Below, in pieces: positions 27,124 through 35,267 of a stretch of 38,460 bases of DNA. Origin of the DNA: Prevotellaceae bacterium UBA6417. GTDB lineage: Bacteria; Bacteroidota; Bacteroidia; Bacteroidales; Bacteroidaceae. The notes below the pieces were generated by a model, which searched no databases, was not told the DNA's origin, and was given only the letters and a program-made list of their open reading frames with translations. A program made the translations under genes and the position numbers. How positions within the stretch are numbered: position 1 is the first letter of the stretch; the number at the start of each line of letters is the position of its first letter. The DNA lies in NCBI GenBank assembly GCA_002439755.1, contig DJPH01000056.1:47588-86047 (forward strand). The letters are read 5' to 3'.

Positions 27124-27987
27124 TCAGTCGTTGTGTGAGGCCAGACGTGCGATACAGTCGCGGAGGCTGTCTTCCCAATAGGGTATTTCCATTTGGCAGG
27201 CCTGCTTTATTTTTGTCTTGTCGAGCACAGAAAAGTGCGGACGCTTGGCCGGTGTGGGATATTGGTCTGTGGTCAAGGGCAAGACATGGCACGATGTGAT
27301 TCCTGCTATGCGGTGTATGGCTTTGGCAAAGTCATACCATGATATTACGCCTTCATTGCTGTAATGGTATATGCCTGCGGGTATGGCTTTGTCAATGGCT
27401 GTGAATATGGCTGCGGCCAAGTCGGCCGCATAGGTCGGCGTACCTATCTGGTCGGCCACTACACCAAGGCTGTCTTTCTCCCGCCCAAGGCGCATCATGG
27501 TCTTTACAAAGTTGTTGCCATAGGGTGAGTAGAGCCAGGCCGTGCGCAGTATGATGGTGCGCCGGCAAGCCTCGATGGCACGGTTCTCGCCTATCCATTT
27601 TGTTCTGCCGTAGACCGACACCGGACTGACTGGCATGTCTTCGCGATAGGGTTCATGTGCCGTTCCGTCGAATACGTAGTCGGTGGAAATGTGTATCATC
27701 ATGCCGTTGTTGCGGGCCACGGCGCGTGCCAGTATGCCCGGTGCACAGGCATTCAGGCGCATGGCGGCAGTGTCATCGCTTTCGGCCTTGTCTACAGCTG
27801 TATAGGCAGCGCAATTGATGATGCAGTCTATGTTGTTGCTGCTGACAAATGCGTTTACGGCATCTGCGTTGCATACATCCAGGTCATCTACATCGGTGAA
27901 GTGGTAATGGTGCATGCTGTACTTCGGCGACAGATTGCGGACTTCGTGCCCCAACTGTCCGTTGCATCCGGTCACAAGTATATTCAT
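27124..27987 (-). CDS. rfbD: dTDP-4-dehydrorhamnose reductase
   Basis: 287 aa NAD(P)H-dependent short-chain/extended reductase, the last step of dTDP-L-rhamnose synthesis. Motifs: Rossmann MNILVTGCNGQLG (1-13), ISTDYVFDG (100-108) and catalytic VYGRTKWIGE (Tyr126, Lys130). The other rhamnose genes (rfbA, B, C) are not in this window. It sits 4 bp after the DUF4924 gene and 1 bp before prfC. Confidence 0.92.
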   Translation of the reverse strand: MNILVTGCNGQLGHEVRNLSPKYSMHHYHFTDVDDLDVCNADAVNAFVSSNNIDCIINCAAYTAVDKAESDDTAAMRLNACAPGILARAVARNNGMMIHISTDYVFDGTAHEPYREDMPVSPVSVYGRTKWIGENRAIEACRRTIILRTAWLYSPYGNNFVKTMMRLGREKDSLGVVADQIGTPTYAADLAAAIFTAIDKAIPAGIYHYSNEGVISWYDFAKAIHRIAGITSCHVLPLTTDQYPTPAKRPHFSVLDKTKIKQACQMEIPYWEDSLRDCIARLASHND

Positions 27988-27991
27988 TCTC

Positions 27992-28537
27992 CTAAAACTC
28001 TAATGGTTCTTCTTTATCTTTCCGGTAATAGTCGGCCAATGTGCCGAGAAAGGTGGTTACAGTCTTTACGGCCTGTTCTGTTTCGTTGCTCACGTTTTTT
28101 TTCTGCAGCCGCAGCAGCATGATGCCATAGAGGAAGTTGAAACAGGTTACAAGCTCATGTTCATCCTTGCTGCCGTTTTTGTGGCGCAGGCCGACTATGA
28201 CCGGCAATACGGCGGCATAGGCGGCATGGTAGTAGGGAAAATGCGACGAAGCCATCAGGCGTGCGTGGAGCTCTTCCAGCTCAATGAGCACGTTTTGGCA
28301 TAGTTGCAGATGCCCCGTTTGGGTCACTCCTTCGCGGTGCATCATGTCTATCAGACCTGCATACCATTCTTCCTGCTGCTTCTGCTGTTCGGGCGTCAGT
28401 CCCGAAAAGTGCGACAGATAGCCTTCGCGCAAGCGATCGAAGTCCAGGCCGAAAGCCCGGATCATGTCTTCGACCTGCCACATATAGAGCAGGTATTCCG
28501 CAATGTTGTGTTTTCTCAAATGCCCGGCTACTATCAT
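27992..28537 (-). CDS. DUF4924 family protein
   Basis: 181 aa from the preferred ATG 28537, which lies 1 bp after the LysE stop. The frame opens upstream at 28600 inside the LysE gene. Recognised as DUF4924 by MIVAGHLRKHNIAEYLLYMWQ and GLDFDRL, followed by an all-helical protein with several Gln/Glu-rich helices. No signal peptide or catalytic motif is visible. DUF4924 is a Bacteroidetes family without known function. It is typically encoded between a LysE-type exporter and rfbD, as here. Confidence 0.82.
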   Translation of the reverse strand: MIVAGHLRKHNIAEYLLYMWQVEDMIRAFGLDFDRLREGYLSHFSGLTPEQQKQQEEWYAGLIDMMHREGVTQTGHLQLCQNVLIELEELHARLMASSHFPYYHAAYAAVLPVIVGLRHKNGSKDEHELVTCFNFLYGIMLLRLQKKNVSNETEQAVKTVTTFLGTLADYYRKDKEEPLEF

Positions 28538-28538
28538 A

Positions 28539-29177
28539 TTAATATATGGAATGGAGGCCCAACAGCGTGAACACGAAGCCGAACAAGGAGGCCAGCACAA
28601 CCAGCCCTCCGATGGTCATCGTCATGATGCGTATATATTTTTCATTGAAGTGCGTGCGCACTTTGTTGACAACATAGGAGAGCCCCATCCACCATGCCAT
28701 GGCTCCCAGAAACATGGCCGTATAGCCTATCACCTGCTCTGCGGGATGATTGGGCACCACAAAGGCGAAACGTGCAAACAGGGCTATGAAGAGCAGCACG
28801 ATGAGGGGGTTGGAGAGGGTCACGAGAAATGCCGTAATGAAGTTGTGGAGCAGCGTGCCCTTGTCTTTCGGCGAGGCCGACACGCGGGTCTGAGGCTTGC
28901 AGCGGAACATGTAGAGCCCGAAGATGAAGAGCATGGCACTGCCTGCAAGCTGCATCTTGAACATGTTGGCTGCATTGCTGATGAAGTCCATCACGAACGA
29001 CATGCCCAGGCCTGTCACCAAAGCATACAGCAGATCGCTGATTGCAGCCCCAAGACCGGTCACCAGGCCATAAAGCAGACCTTTGCGCAAGGTGCGCTGT
29101 ATGCAAAGGATACCTACGGGGCCTGTCGGCGCAGAGGCTACCACACCGACAAACAGACCCTTTAGGACCAGTTCCAT
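28539..29177 (-). CDS. LysE-family amino-acid exporter (probable)
   Basis: About 212 aa from ATG 29177. Longer in-frame starts exist at 29204 and 29267. The 29177 start begins MELVLKGLFVGVVASAPTGP, the standard LysE N-terminus with its first membrane segment and the conserved GPVG motif. Six hydrophobic segments are visible, including LLYGLVTGLGAAISDLLYAL and SAMLFIFGLYMF. The family exports amino acids or related small molecules; substrate unknown. It is the first gene of the minus-strand run. A near-match -7 box (GAATTTTG, minus strand, 29212-29219) lies upstream. Confidence 0.78.
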   Translation of the reverse strand: MELVLKGLFVGVVASAPTGPVGILCIQRTLRKGLLYGLVTGLGAAISDLLYALVTGLGMSFVMDFISNAANMFKMQLAGSAMLFIFGLYMFRCKPQTRVSASPKDKGTLLHNFITAFLVTLSNPLIVLLFIALFARFAFVVPNHPAEQVIGYTAMFLGAMAWWMGLSYVVNKVRTHFNEKYIRIMTMTIGGLVVLASLFGFVFTLLGLHSIY

Positions 29178-29303
29178 CGTACTTATAGGTTCTATGCCAA
29201 ACATACGGGTGCAAAATTCGCACTTTTTTACGAGACAAAGAAAAAGAATAGCATTTTTCTGAAACAAAAAAGGCCGGAGCCATGGTTTTCACAAGATATT
29301 TCA

Positions 29304-29311
29304 TAACTTTG
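29304..29311 (+). promoter_or_regulatory. -7 box (TAACTTTG) for the ROK kinase gene
   Basis: Exact TAnnTTTG match, with a leader of about 32 nt before the ATG at 29350. Confidence 0.55.
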
Positions 29312-29349
29312 TAGGCACGATATTTATTCATACAATCAAATATACTTTT

Positions 29350-30318
29350 ATGGACAACATTGAAAAACCCTATGTAATAGGACTCGATTTAGGAGGTACC
29401 AACTCAGTATTCGGAATCGTCGATGCGCGTGGCGAAATCAAAGGATCCACGGCCATCAAGACACAGGCCTACCCGGATGTCAACGACTATGTCCAGGCAG
29501 GCGTGGATGCCATGCAGCCCATCATAGACATCGTCGGCGGTATTGACAAGATAAAAGGTATGGGCATCGGAGCCCCCAACGGCAACTTTTATTCGGGAGC
29601 CATCGAGAATGCCGCCAACCTGCTCTGGAAGGGCATTGTGCCGCTGGCCAAGATGTTCGAGGAGAAACTCGGCGTACCTGTGGCTCTGACCAACGATGCC
29701 AATGCCGCAGCCATCGGTGAAATGACCTACGGAGTTGCACGCGGCATGAAAGACTTCATCATGATTACGCTGGGCACGGGTGTAGGCAGCGGCATCGTCA
29801 TCAACGGTCAGCTGGTCTACGGAAGCGACGGATTTGCAGGTGAATTAGGGCATGTTACGATGGACCGTAATCCTAACAGCAGGCTTTGCGGCTGCGGAAA
29901 ACACGGTTGCCTTGAGACATTTTGCTCGGCCACGGGTGTAGCCCGCACAGCACGAGAGATGCTGGAAAAGACCGACAGACCCAGCTTACTGCGCGAAATA
30001 CCCCTGAAGGACATCACATCGCTCGACGTGTCGGTCGCAGCCGAGAAAGGCGATGAAATGGCCAAGGAAATCTACAACTTCACCGGCAAAATACTGGGAG
30101 AAGCCTGTGCAGACTTTGCAGCTTTCAGCAGCCCCGAGGCATTTGTGTTCTTCGGAGGCCTGACAAAGGCAGGCGACCTGCTGATGAAACCGTTGCAAGA
30201 GTCCTATAATGCCAACGTGCTGCCCTCTTTCCGCGGGCATGCCAAGCTGTTGATATCGGGACTGAAAGGCTCTGAGGCCGCAGTTCTCGGTGCCAGTGCA
30301 CTCGGTTGGGAAATTTAA
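29350..30318 (+). CDS. ROK-family glucokinase
   Basis: 322 aa. Phosphorylates glucose (or a related hexose) at C6 using ATP. Motifs: N-terminal phosphate-binding GLDLGGTNS (11-19), TNDANAA with catalytic Asp116, GTGVGSG (142-148), and the ROK zinc motif GELGH (His168) with CGCGKHGCLE (Cys180, 182, 187). Length and motif spacing are normal. It is divergent from the LysE exporter and ends in a clear terminator, so it is probably monocistronic. The precise sugar cannot be assigned from sequence. Confidence 0.93.
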   Translation: MDNIEKPYVIGLDLGGTNSVFGIVDARGEIKGSTAIKTQAYPDVNDYVQAGVDAMQPIIDIVGGIDKIKGMGIGAPNGNFYSGAIENAANLLWKGIVPLAKMFEEKLGVPVALTNDANAAAIGEMTYGVARGMKDFIMITLGTGVGSGIVINGQLVYGSDGFAGELGHVTMDRNPNSRLCGCGKHGCLETFCSATGVARTAREMLEKTDRPSLLREIPLKDITSLDVSVAAEKGDEMAKEIYNFTGKILGEACADFAAFSSPEAFVFFGGLTKAGDLLMKPLQESYNANVLPSFRGHAKLLISGLKGSEAAVLGASALGWEI

Positions 30319-30341
30319 TCATCTCATTTTGATATGCCATG

Positions 30342-30372
30342 TCCCCTGCCTGTGAAGGCGGGGGATTTTTTT
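30342..30372 (+). terminator. Intrinsic terminator after the ROK kinase gene
   Basis: A 10-bp stem (TCCCCTGCCT with AGGCGGGGGA, one G-U pair) with a GTGA loop is followed directly by seven T residues. Confidence 0.9.
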
Positions 30373-30465
30373 GTGCGGTGTGGCGTCTCCGGGTGCCGCA
30401 AAAGGCAGATCTGCATGCCCGACATGGCGCAACCAAGCTGCAGGCAAGCCGCTTAGGGCATGGCA

Positions 30466-30509
30466 ACAAGCATCATCGGCTCACAGAACAAGCATCATCG
30501 GCTCACAAA
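30466..30509. repeat. Two 22-bp tandem units (ACAAGCATCATCGG type)
   Basis: Two adjacent 22-bp units starting at 30466 and 30488 share 21 of 22 bases (both ACAAGCATCATCGGCTCACA, differing at the following base). They lie immediately left of the CGGCCG array and share its period but not its sequence. Confidence 0.8.
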
Positions 30510-30522
30510 ACCGGGGATGAAT

Positions 30523-30620
30523 CACATCGTGCTTCGGCCGAAACGCATGCGTGCTTCGGACGGAGTGCATGCGTGCTTCGGCCGAGATACGTGTGTGCTT
30601 CGGCCGAAGCAGGTGGAAGA
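30523..30620. repeat. Palindromic 22-bp repeat array, four units (CGGCCG family, copy 2)
   Basis: CTTCGGCCG-type cores start at 30532, 30554, 30576 and 30598, an exact 22-bp period, with GCATGC or CGTGTG between them. Unit 2 carries CGGACGGAG. The left boundary (CACATCGTGCTTCGGCCGAA) and right boundary (CGGCCGAAGCAGGTGGAA) closely match those of the copy at 16.2 kb, in the same orientation. It lies between convergent genes, so it is not a promoter region. The rest of the 30319-30786 gap holds the terminators listed separately. Confidence 0.85.
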
Positions 30621-30661
30621 CATGGCTGATTTGACAATGAGATATGGCCGGGGCATGCAGA

Positions 30662-30696
30662 AAGAGCCGCACTTTGCAGATGCACGTGCGGCTCTT
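30662..30696 (-). terminator. Second hairpin beyond the OmpH operon
   Basis: An 11-bp stem (AAGAGCCGCAC with GTGCGGCTCTT) spans a 13-nt loop. It is followed on the minus strand by TTCTGC. It may act as a backup terminator for the leftward envelope operon. Confidence 0.45.
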
Positions 30697-30720
30697 CGTC
30701 ATGACGGCCCGGCGACAACG

Positions 30721-30756
30721 AAAAGCGACCTTCGGGGCTTCTGCCCTTCAGGTCGC
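30721..30756 (-). terminator. Intrinsic terminator of the envelope-assembly operon
   Basis: On the minus strand GCGACCT pairs with AGGTCGC, with an inner GGGC/GCCC stem, followed by TTTT. It lies 31 bp past the last OmpH gene. Confidence 0.8.
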
Positions 30757-30786
30757 GCTATTGTCCAATTAAATGTGTCGGTCGGC

Positions 30787-31284
30787 TTATTTCAATCCCA
30801 GCTTGGCTTTGATGTCGGCCGTTACATCCTTGCTCAGCGTTGCGCTGATATAGGGTATGCCGGCTGTGACATCCATGATGTAGACATATCCGCCTGCATC
30901 GCCTACGGCCTTGGCAGCTGCCTTTACCTTGTCGGCAATGATCTGCATCTTTTCGCCCGAGGTTTTCTGCAGGTTTGCCTGGTTGTCCTGGAAGGTGGTC
31001 TGGATGCGGTTTGACAGGTCGTTGAGTTCCTGCTCGCGACGTGTACGGATGTTTTCTGGCAATGAGTCGCGCTCGGTGTCATAGGCCGTGGCCTTGCGCT
31101 TGAGTTCTTCCTGCATGGTCTTGAGGTCTGCTTCATACTGGCTTTGCAGTTTCTGCAGTTCGGCCTGCGAATTCTTGTAGTCGGGCATCTGCTGTATGAT
31201 GTCAGCAGAGTTGAAATGACCGAATTTTTGAGCGAAAAGGCTCAGGGGCAACATTAGGAGTGCCAATAAAAGGGATTTCTTCAT
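30787..31284 (-). CDS. OmpH/Skp-family periplasmic chaperone (second copy)
   Basis: 165 aa with signal peptide (MKKSLLLALLMLPLSLFAQ). The mature part is a long charged coiled coil (about 35-110, rich in Gln/Glu/Lys), followed by a short beta region. This is the jellyfish-tentacle layout of Skp. It holds unfolded outer-membrane proteins for delivery to BamA. It is the last gene of the bamA operon, with an additional -7 box of its own. The two OmpH copies are diverged paralogues. Confidence 0.88.
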   Translation of the reverse strand: MKKSLLLALLMLPLSLFAQKFGHFNSADIIQQMPDYKNSQAELQKLQSQYEADLKTMQEELKRKATAYDTERDSLPENIRTRREQELNDLSNRIQTTFQDNQANLQKTSGEKMQIIADKVKAAAKAVGDAGGYVYIMDVTAGIPYISATLSKDVTADIKAKLGLK

Positions 31285-31331
31285 TTTCTATTTTTAGTCT
31301 TTGTTCTTACGCATAAATTGCTTGGATGCTG

Positions 31332-31339
31332 CAAATATA
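31332..31339 (-). promoter_or_regulatory. Internal -7 box (TATATTTG) for the second OmpH gene
   Basis: Exact TAnnTTTG match in the 61-bp gap between the OmpH genes, with a predicted leader of about 41 nt. It would allow this chaperone to be made independently of bamA. Confidence 0.5.
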
Positions 31340-31345
31340 GGCATT

Positions 31346-31861
31346 TTATTTAGAATAGCCTAACTTCGCAAGCACTTCGTTGGATATATCGGCCGTTGGG
31401 GATGCAAACACGATGCCGTTGTCTGAGGCACGGTCGAGCACGAGGGAGAGGCCGCGCTGCTCGGCTATTCCTTTCACTGCCAGGTAGATTTCGTCCTGTA
31501 TGGGCCCTATGAGGCTCTCGCGTTTCTTGTAGAGCTCGCCTTCGGGGGCAAAATATTTTTTCTTCAGGTCGCTGGCTTCTTTTTCTTTGTCGAGTATGGC
31601 CTGTTCGCGCTGTTTCTTTTGTTCTGCCGAGAGAAACACGAGCTCGTTCTGATAGTTCTTGTACAACGACTGTGCCTGGTTATTGAGGGCTTCGACCTCG
31701 GCCTGCCACTTTTTGCTGACCTGGTTGAGTTGTTCGTTGGCACGCTCATAGGCCGGAATGTTCTTCAGGATATATTCCATGTCTACCAATGCGAATTTCT
31801 GTGCAGCTGCAGTCAGCGACATTGCTACCGCAAGAAGCATAAACAATACCATTCTTTTCAT
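31346..31861 (-). CDS. OmpH/Skp-family periplasmic chaperone (first copy)
   Basis: 171 aa with signal peptide (MKRMVLFMLLAVAMSLTAAAQ). The mature part starts KFALVDMEYILKNIPAYERAN, the usual OmpH opening, then a coiled coil (about 40-110) and a C-terminal beta segment (LSLVLDRASDNGIVFASP). It lies 29 bp downstream of bamA. Family role as above: periplasmic carrier of nascent outer-membrane proteins. Confidence 0.9.
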   Translation of the reverse strand: MKRMVLFMLLAVAMSLTAAAQKFALVDMEYILKNIPAYERANEQLNQVSKKWQAEVEALNNQAQSLYKNYQNELVFLSAEQKKQREQAILDKEKEASDLKKKYFAPEGELYKKRESLIGPIQDEIYLAVKGIAEQRGLSLVLDRASDNGIVFASPTADISNEVLAKLGYSK

Positions 31862-31890
31862 GATGCTACAGTATTAAATATGTGTTGTCG

Positions 31891-34521
31891 TTAGAATTCC
31901 TGTCCTATGATGAAGTGGAACTGTCCGCCGCCTTTCTGGCCGAACACCTTGTCGAAGCCATAGGCCCAATCGATACCCATCATGCCTATCATGGGCAGCA
32001 GGATGCGCACTCCGGCACCGGCCGAGCGCTTCATGTCGAAGGGGTTGAACTTTTTGCAGGAGGTCCATGCGTTGCCTCCCTCGACAAAGCCGAGTGCATA
32101 TATGCTTGTGGTGCCCAGCATGAGGGGATAGCGCAGCTCCATCGTCATGCGGCTGTAGGCATAACCCTCTGAGCCGTATGGAGTTAGTGCACCGTTTTCG
32201 TAGCCGCGAAGTCCGATGGTCTCGGTGGCATAGCCTGTTGAGTAGCCCGACATGCCGTCGCCTCCCATGTAGTAGGTCTCGAAGGGAGACTTCTTATGCG
32301 GGTTGTAATAGCCCAGCAATCCGAATTCCGTGCGGGTCATGAGCACCGGACATTTGGTGGCATTCGAGAGGGCCGTATAGTTTTTAAAGGAGAATTTCCA
32401 CTTGTGATATTCCACCCAGCGGAACTTTTCCTGCATTTCGCGCTGATAGGATGCGCTGCGCGCATTGTTGGCCAGGGCAGCATAGTTCTTGCCGTCCCAC
32501 GCGGAGTAAGGCGGGGTGACACTGACCGAAAACGACATGTCGGAACCCCGGCGGGGGAAGAATTGCTGATCGGACGAGTAACGGTTAATGGAGAACGTGA
32601 GGTTCAAGTTATTGCAGTCACCGTCGGTCATGATGAAATACTGCCAGGACTTGAGCATGTAGCGCTGGTATGTCAGTGAGACGGAGAACGTGAAATAGTC
32701 ATCGGGCCAACGCAGACGCTTGCCCCATCCCACCGTTGCGCCCAACACCTTTACATACTTGTCGGGATCGTAATAGTTGGCATAGTTGTAATAGCCGTTG
32801 GATGTGCCCATACCATACATGTAGTTCATGTAGTTCTGGTAATAGTTGTTGTTGTAGTAACGGCTGTTTACGTCGGTCTGCTTGGAATAGAACACGGAGG
32901 CCGAGAACTGATTGGGGCGGCGTCGGCCGAACCATGGGTCAAGAAAGGAGATGTTGTATTGCTGATAGTAGGTACCGTTGGTCTGGGCCGAAACTTCGAG
33001 TGTCTGGCCCAGTCCCTGCGGAAAGAGATTACGGCTCTGCCCTTCCTTCTTGAACCAGTTCTGAATGGCAAAGTTGGTAAACTTAACTCCCACACGTCCT
33101 GTGATGCCGGCCGGCCCCCAGCCACCTGAAATCTCAAACTGGTCGGCACTCTTTGATACGAGCTTGTAGGTGAGGTCCACGGTGCCGTCTTCCTGATTGG
33201 GCTTGGGCTCGGGCTCCACCTTCTCGGGTTCGAAAAGGCCCATCGACATAATGTCGCGTGCAGAACGCATGATGGCTTCGCGATTGAACAGGTCTCCGGG
33301 CTTGGTTTTCAGCTCACGCCGCACCACTTCGTCAAACACGCGGTCGTTGCCTGCTATATTGACATGGTTGAGATGGGCCTGGTTGTTCTCGATGATGCGC
33401 ACTTCCAAATCGATGGAGTCGCCCACCACGTTGGTCTCGACCGGCGTGACACGGCTGAACACATAGCCATGGTTGTAGTATTGGTTGGCAATGGCATCAT
33501 CGTCGGTCTGCAGACGTTCGGTGAGCAGTTTCTGGTTATACACATCGCCCCGTTTGAGTTGCAGGGTGCGGTTGAGGTCATCGTGGTTGTAGACTGTGTT
33601 GCCCACCCACGAAACGTTGCGGAGATAGTACTTGTCACCCCTGTCCAGGTCGATGTGGACATCCACATGCTTCTCGTCATATTGCGTCACACTGTCGCGC
33701 ACGATATAAGCATCGCGATAGCCCCACTCATTGAGCTTGTCGATGATTTTGTCCTTGTCTTCAACGTATTTCTCGTCGATAAACTTCTTCGATTTGAACA
33801 GATTGCGGAAGCGTCTCACCTCACGTGTCTTCGACATTGCGCCTTTCAGGGCCTTGGCACTCTTCTTGTCTATGCCGGTGAAATATATGCGATGCACCTT
33901 GATTTTCTCGTTTTTGTCGACATTGAGGTCAAGGATCACATGGTTTTTGGCCGCAGGGTCGTCGTGCTGAAGTATCTCTATCTTGGCATTTTTGTAGCCT
34001 TTCTCTTCAAAATACGCGCGGATGATGATTTTCGCACGGTCGATGATGTTGGTCGAAATCTGGTTGCCCTCCTTCAGTCCCATCCTTTTTTCGAGGTCCT
34101 CGCGTTCGGTCTTTTTCAATCCGTTGTAGTTGATTTTCGACAGACGCGGGCGGGCAGCCAACTGGATATGCAGGAAAATCTTGTTGCCCACAATGCTATC
34201 GGCCGAAATGCTTACGTCGGAAAACAGCCCCTGGGCCCAATAGCGCTTGATGGCTTCTGTCACGGCATTGTCGGCGTGAGGTATAGTGACTGTCTGCCCC
34301 ACTTTCAGGCCTGAGATGTTCATTAATATAGAGGGGTCATACTCGGTTACGCCACCTATGGTGATGCCACCTATGACATAGGTGGTAGGAGATGCCGAGT
34401 AATTGATCTCGGGTTTCACTCTCACGAAGTCTTGTGCTAAGGACACGCAGCATGCACACAATAGGCATGACAACATGAAAAGACGGACTTTATAGGTCAT
34501 TGCATTCAGATGTTTACTCAT
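31891..34521 (-). CDS. bamA: Outer-membrane protein assembly factor BamA
   Basis: 876 aa from 34521, or 869 from ATG 34500, which places the signal peptide (MTYKVRLFMLSCLLCACCVS) at the N-terminus and may be the true start. The 34521 start overlaps the uppS stop by 8 bp. POTRA-type repeats occupy about residues 35-440. The C-terminal part is a 16-strand barrel of the Omp85 type, with loop-6 motif GLRGYENG (VRGF/Y equivalent) and a terminal Phe (FHFIIGQEF). It inserts beta-barrel proteins into the outer membrane. The neighbours uppS and two ompH genes form the typical Bacteroidetes envelope locus. Confidence 0.96.
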   Translation of the reverse strand: MSKHLNAMTYKVRLFMLSCLLCACCVSLAQDFVRVKPEINYSASPTTYVIGGITIGGVTEYDPSILMNISGLKVGQTVTIPHADNAVTEAIKRYWAQGLFSDVSISADSIVGNKIFLHIQLAARPRLSKINYNGLKKTEREDLEKRMGLKEGNQISTNIIDRAKIIIRAYFEEKGYKNAKIEILQHDDPAAKNHVILDLNVDKNEKIKVHRIYFTGIDKKSAKALKGAMSKTREVRRFRNLFKSKKFIDEKYVEDKDKIIDKLNEWGYRDAYIVRDSVTQYDEKHVDVHIDLDRGDKYYLRNVSWVGNTVYNHDDLNRTLQLKRGDVYNQKLLTERLQTDDDAIANQYYNHGYVFSRVTPVETNVVGDSIDLEVRIIENNQAHLNHVNIAGNDRVFDEVVRRELKTKPGDLFNREAIMRSARDIMSMGLFEPEKVEPEPKPNQEDGTVDLTYKLVSKSADQFEISGGWGPAGITGRVGVKFTNFAIQNWFKKEGQSRNLFPQGLGQTLEVSAQTNGTYYQQYNISFLDPWFGRRRPNQFSASVFYSKQTDVNSRYYNNNYYQNYMNYMYGMGTSNGYYNYANYYDPDKYVKVLGATVGWGKRLRWPDDYFTFSVSLTYQRYMLKSWQYFIMTDGDCNNLNLTFSINRYSSDQQFFPRRGSDMSFSVSVTPPYSAWDGKNYAALANNARSASYQREMQEKFRWVEYHKWKFSFKNYTALSNATKCPVLMTRTEFGLLGYYNPHKKSPFETYYMGGDGMSGYSTGYATETIGLRGYENGALTPYGSEGYAYSRMTMELRYPLMLGTTSIYALGFVEGGNAWTSCKKFNPFDMKRSAGAGVRILLPMIGMMGIDWAYGFDKVFGQKGGGQFHFIIGQEF

Positions 34522-35260
34522 TGTTGTTCTGGATTTGTTCGCTGGTCATGCCATAGCGACGTTCGCGGTTCTGGAAGTCTGCGATGGCCTTGCACAGGGA
34601 CTCACCGTCGAAATCGGGCCAATACTGGTCAGTGAAATACAGTTCGGAATAGGCACACTGCCACAGCAGATAGTTGCTCAAGCGTATTTCGCCGCCCGTA
34701 CGTATAAGCAAATCGGGGTCGGGCATAAAGGATGTCTCCAACGATTGCGATACACAGGCCTCATCAATGTCACTGCACGAGAGGGTGCCGTCAGCCACTT
34801 CGGCGGCTATCTTGCGTACAGCACGCGTTATCTCCCATCGCGAAGAATAGCTCATGGCTATAGTCATCGTCATGGCCGAATTGCCCGACGTGTGCTCTAC
34901 AGTCTGCCGAATGCGCTCATTGACTGCCGCAGGAAGACGCGAAGCATCTCCTATCATGCGGAAGCGAACATTGTTCTTCATAAAGATGGCTTCCTCTAAG
35001 GAATCGAGCACAAGCCCCATCAATGCACTGATTTCTGATACAGGACGGTTCCAGTTTTCCGTAGAGAAAGTATATAAGGTAAGGTACTTCACACCCAAAG
35101 CTACGCATTCTTCCGTAACCTTTTTCACCGCTTCGACACCTTCCTGGTGGCCGCGGTTGCGATGAAAACCACGTTGTTGCGCCCAACGACCATTGCCATC
35201 CATGATGATGGCCACATGGCGGGGAATGCGCGATAAGTCAAGCTGCTCTCTATAGCTCAT
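34514..35260 (-). CDS. uppS: Isoprenyl (di-trans,poly-cis) transferase, UppS type
   Basis: 248 aa. Makes undecaprenyl diphosphate, the lipid carrier for peptidoglycan and O-antigen. Motifs: HVAIIMDGNGRWAQQRG (catalytic Asp21 in MDGNG), YLTLYTFSTENWNRP, DLLIRTGGEIRLSNYLLWQ and SELYFTDQYWPDF. Full-length. It lies 7 bp downstream of the DUF6089 gene and overlaps bamA, placing lipid-carrier supply and outer-membrane assembly in one transcript. Confidence 0.96.
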   Translation of the reverse strand: MSYREQLDLSRIPRHVAIIMDGNGRWAQQRGFHRNRGHQEGVEAVKKVTEECVALGVKYLTLYTFSTENWNRPVSEISALMGLVLDSLEEAIFMKNNVRFRMIGDASRLPAAVNERIRQTVEHTSGNSAMTMTIAMSYSSRWEITRAVRKIAAEVADGTLSCSDIDEACVSQSLETSFMPDPDLLIRTGGEIRLSNYLLWQCAYSELYFTDQYWPDFDGESLCKAIADFQNRERRYGMTSEQIQNNNE

Positions 35261-35267
35261 GCTTCTT

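Noticed and set aside
25464..27299. A 611-codon plus-strand open frame
   Set aside because: It lies antisense to prfC, whose GTPase motifs are complete. The plus-strand translation has no recognisable domain and is a codon-bias shadow.
30339..31014. Plus-strand frames across the 30.5-kb repeat and into the OmpH gene
   Set aside because: They run through a terminator and the repeat array and are antisense to a clear OmpH gene.
33364..34314. A 316-codon plus-strand frame
   Set aside because: Antisense to the POTRA region of bamA, with low-complexity hydrophobic content typical of a shadow.
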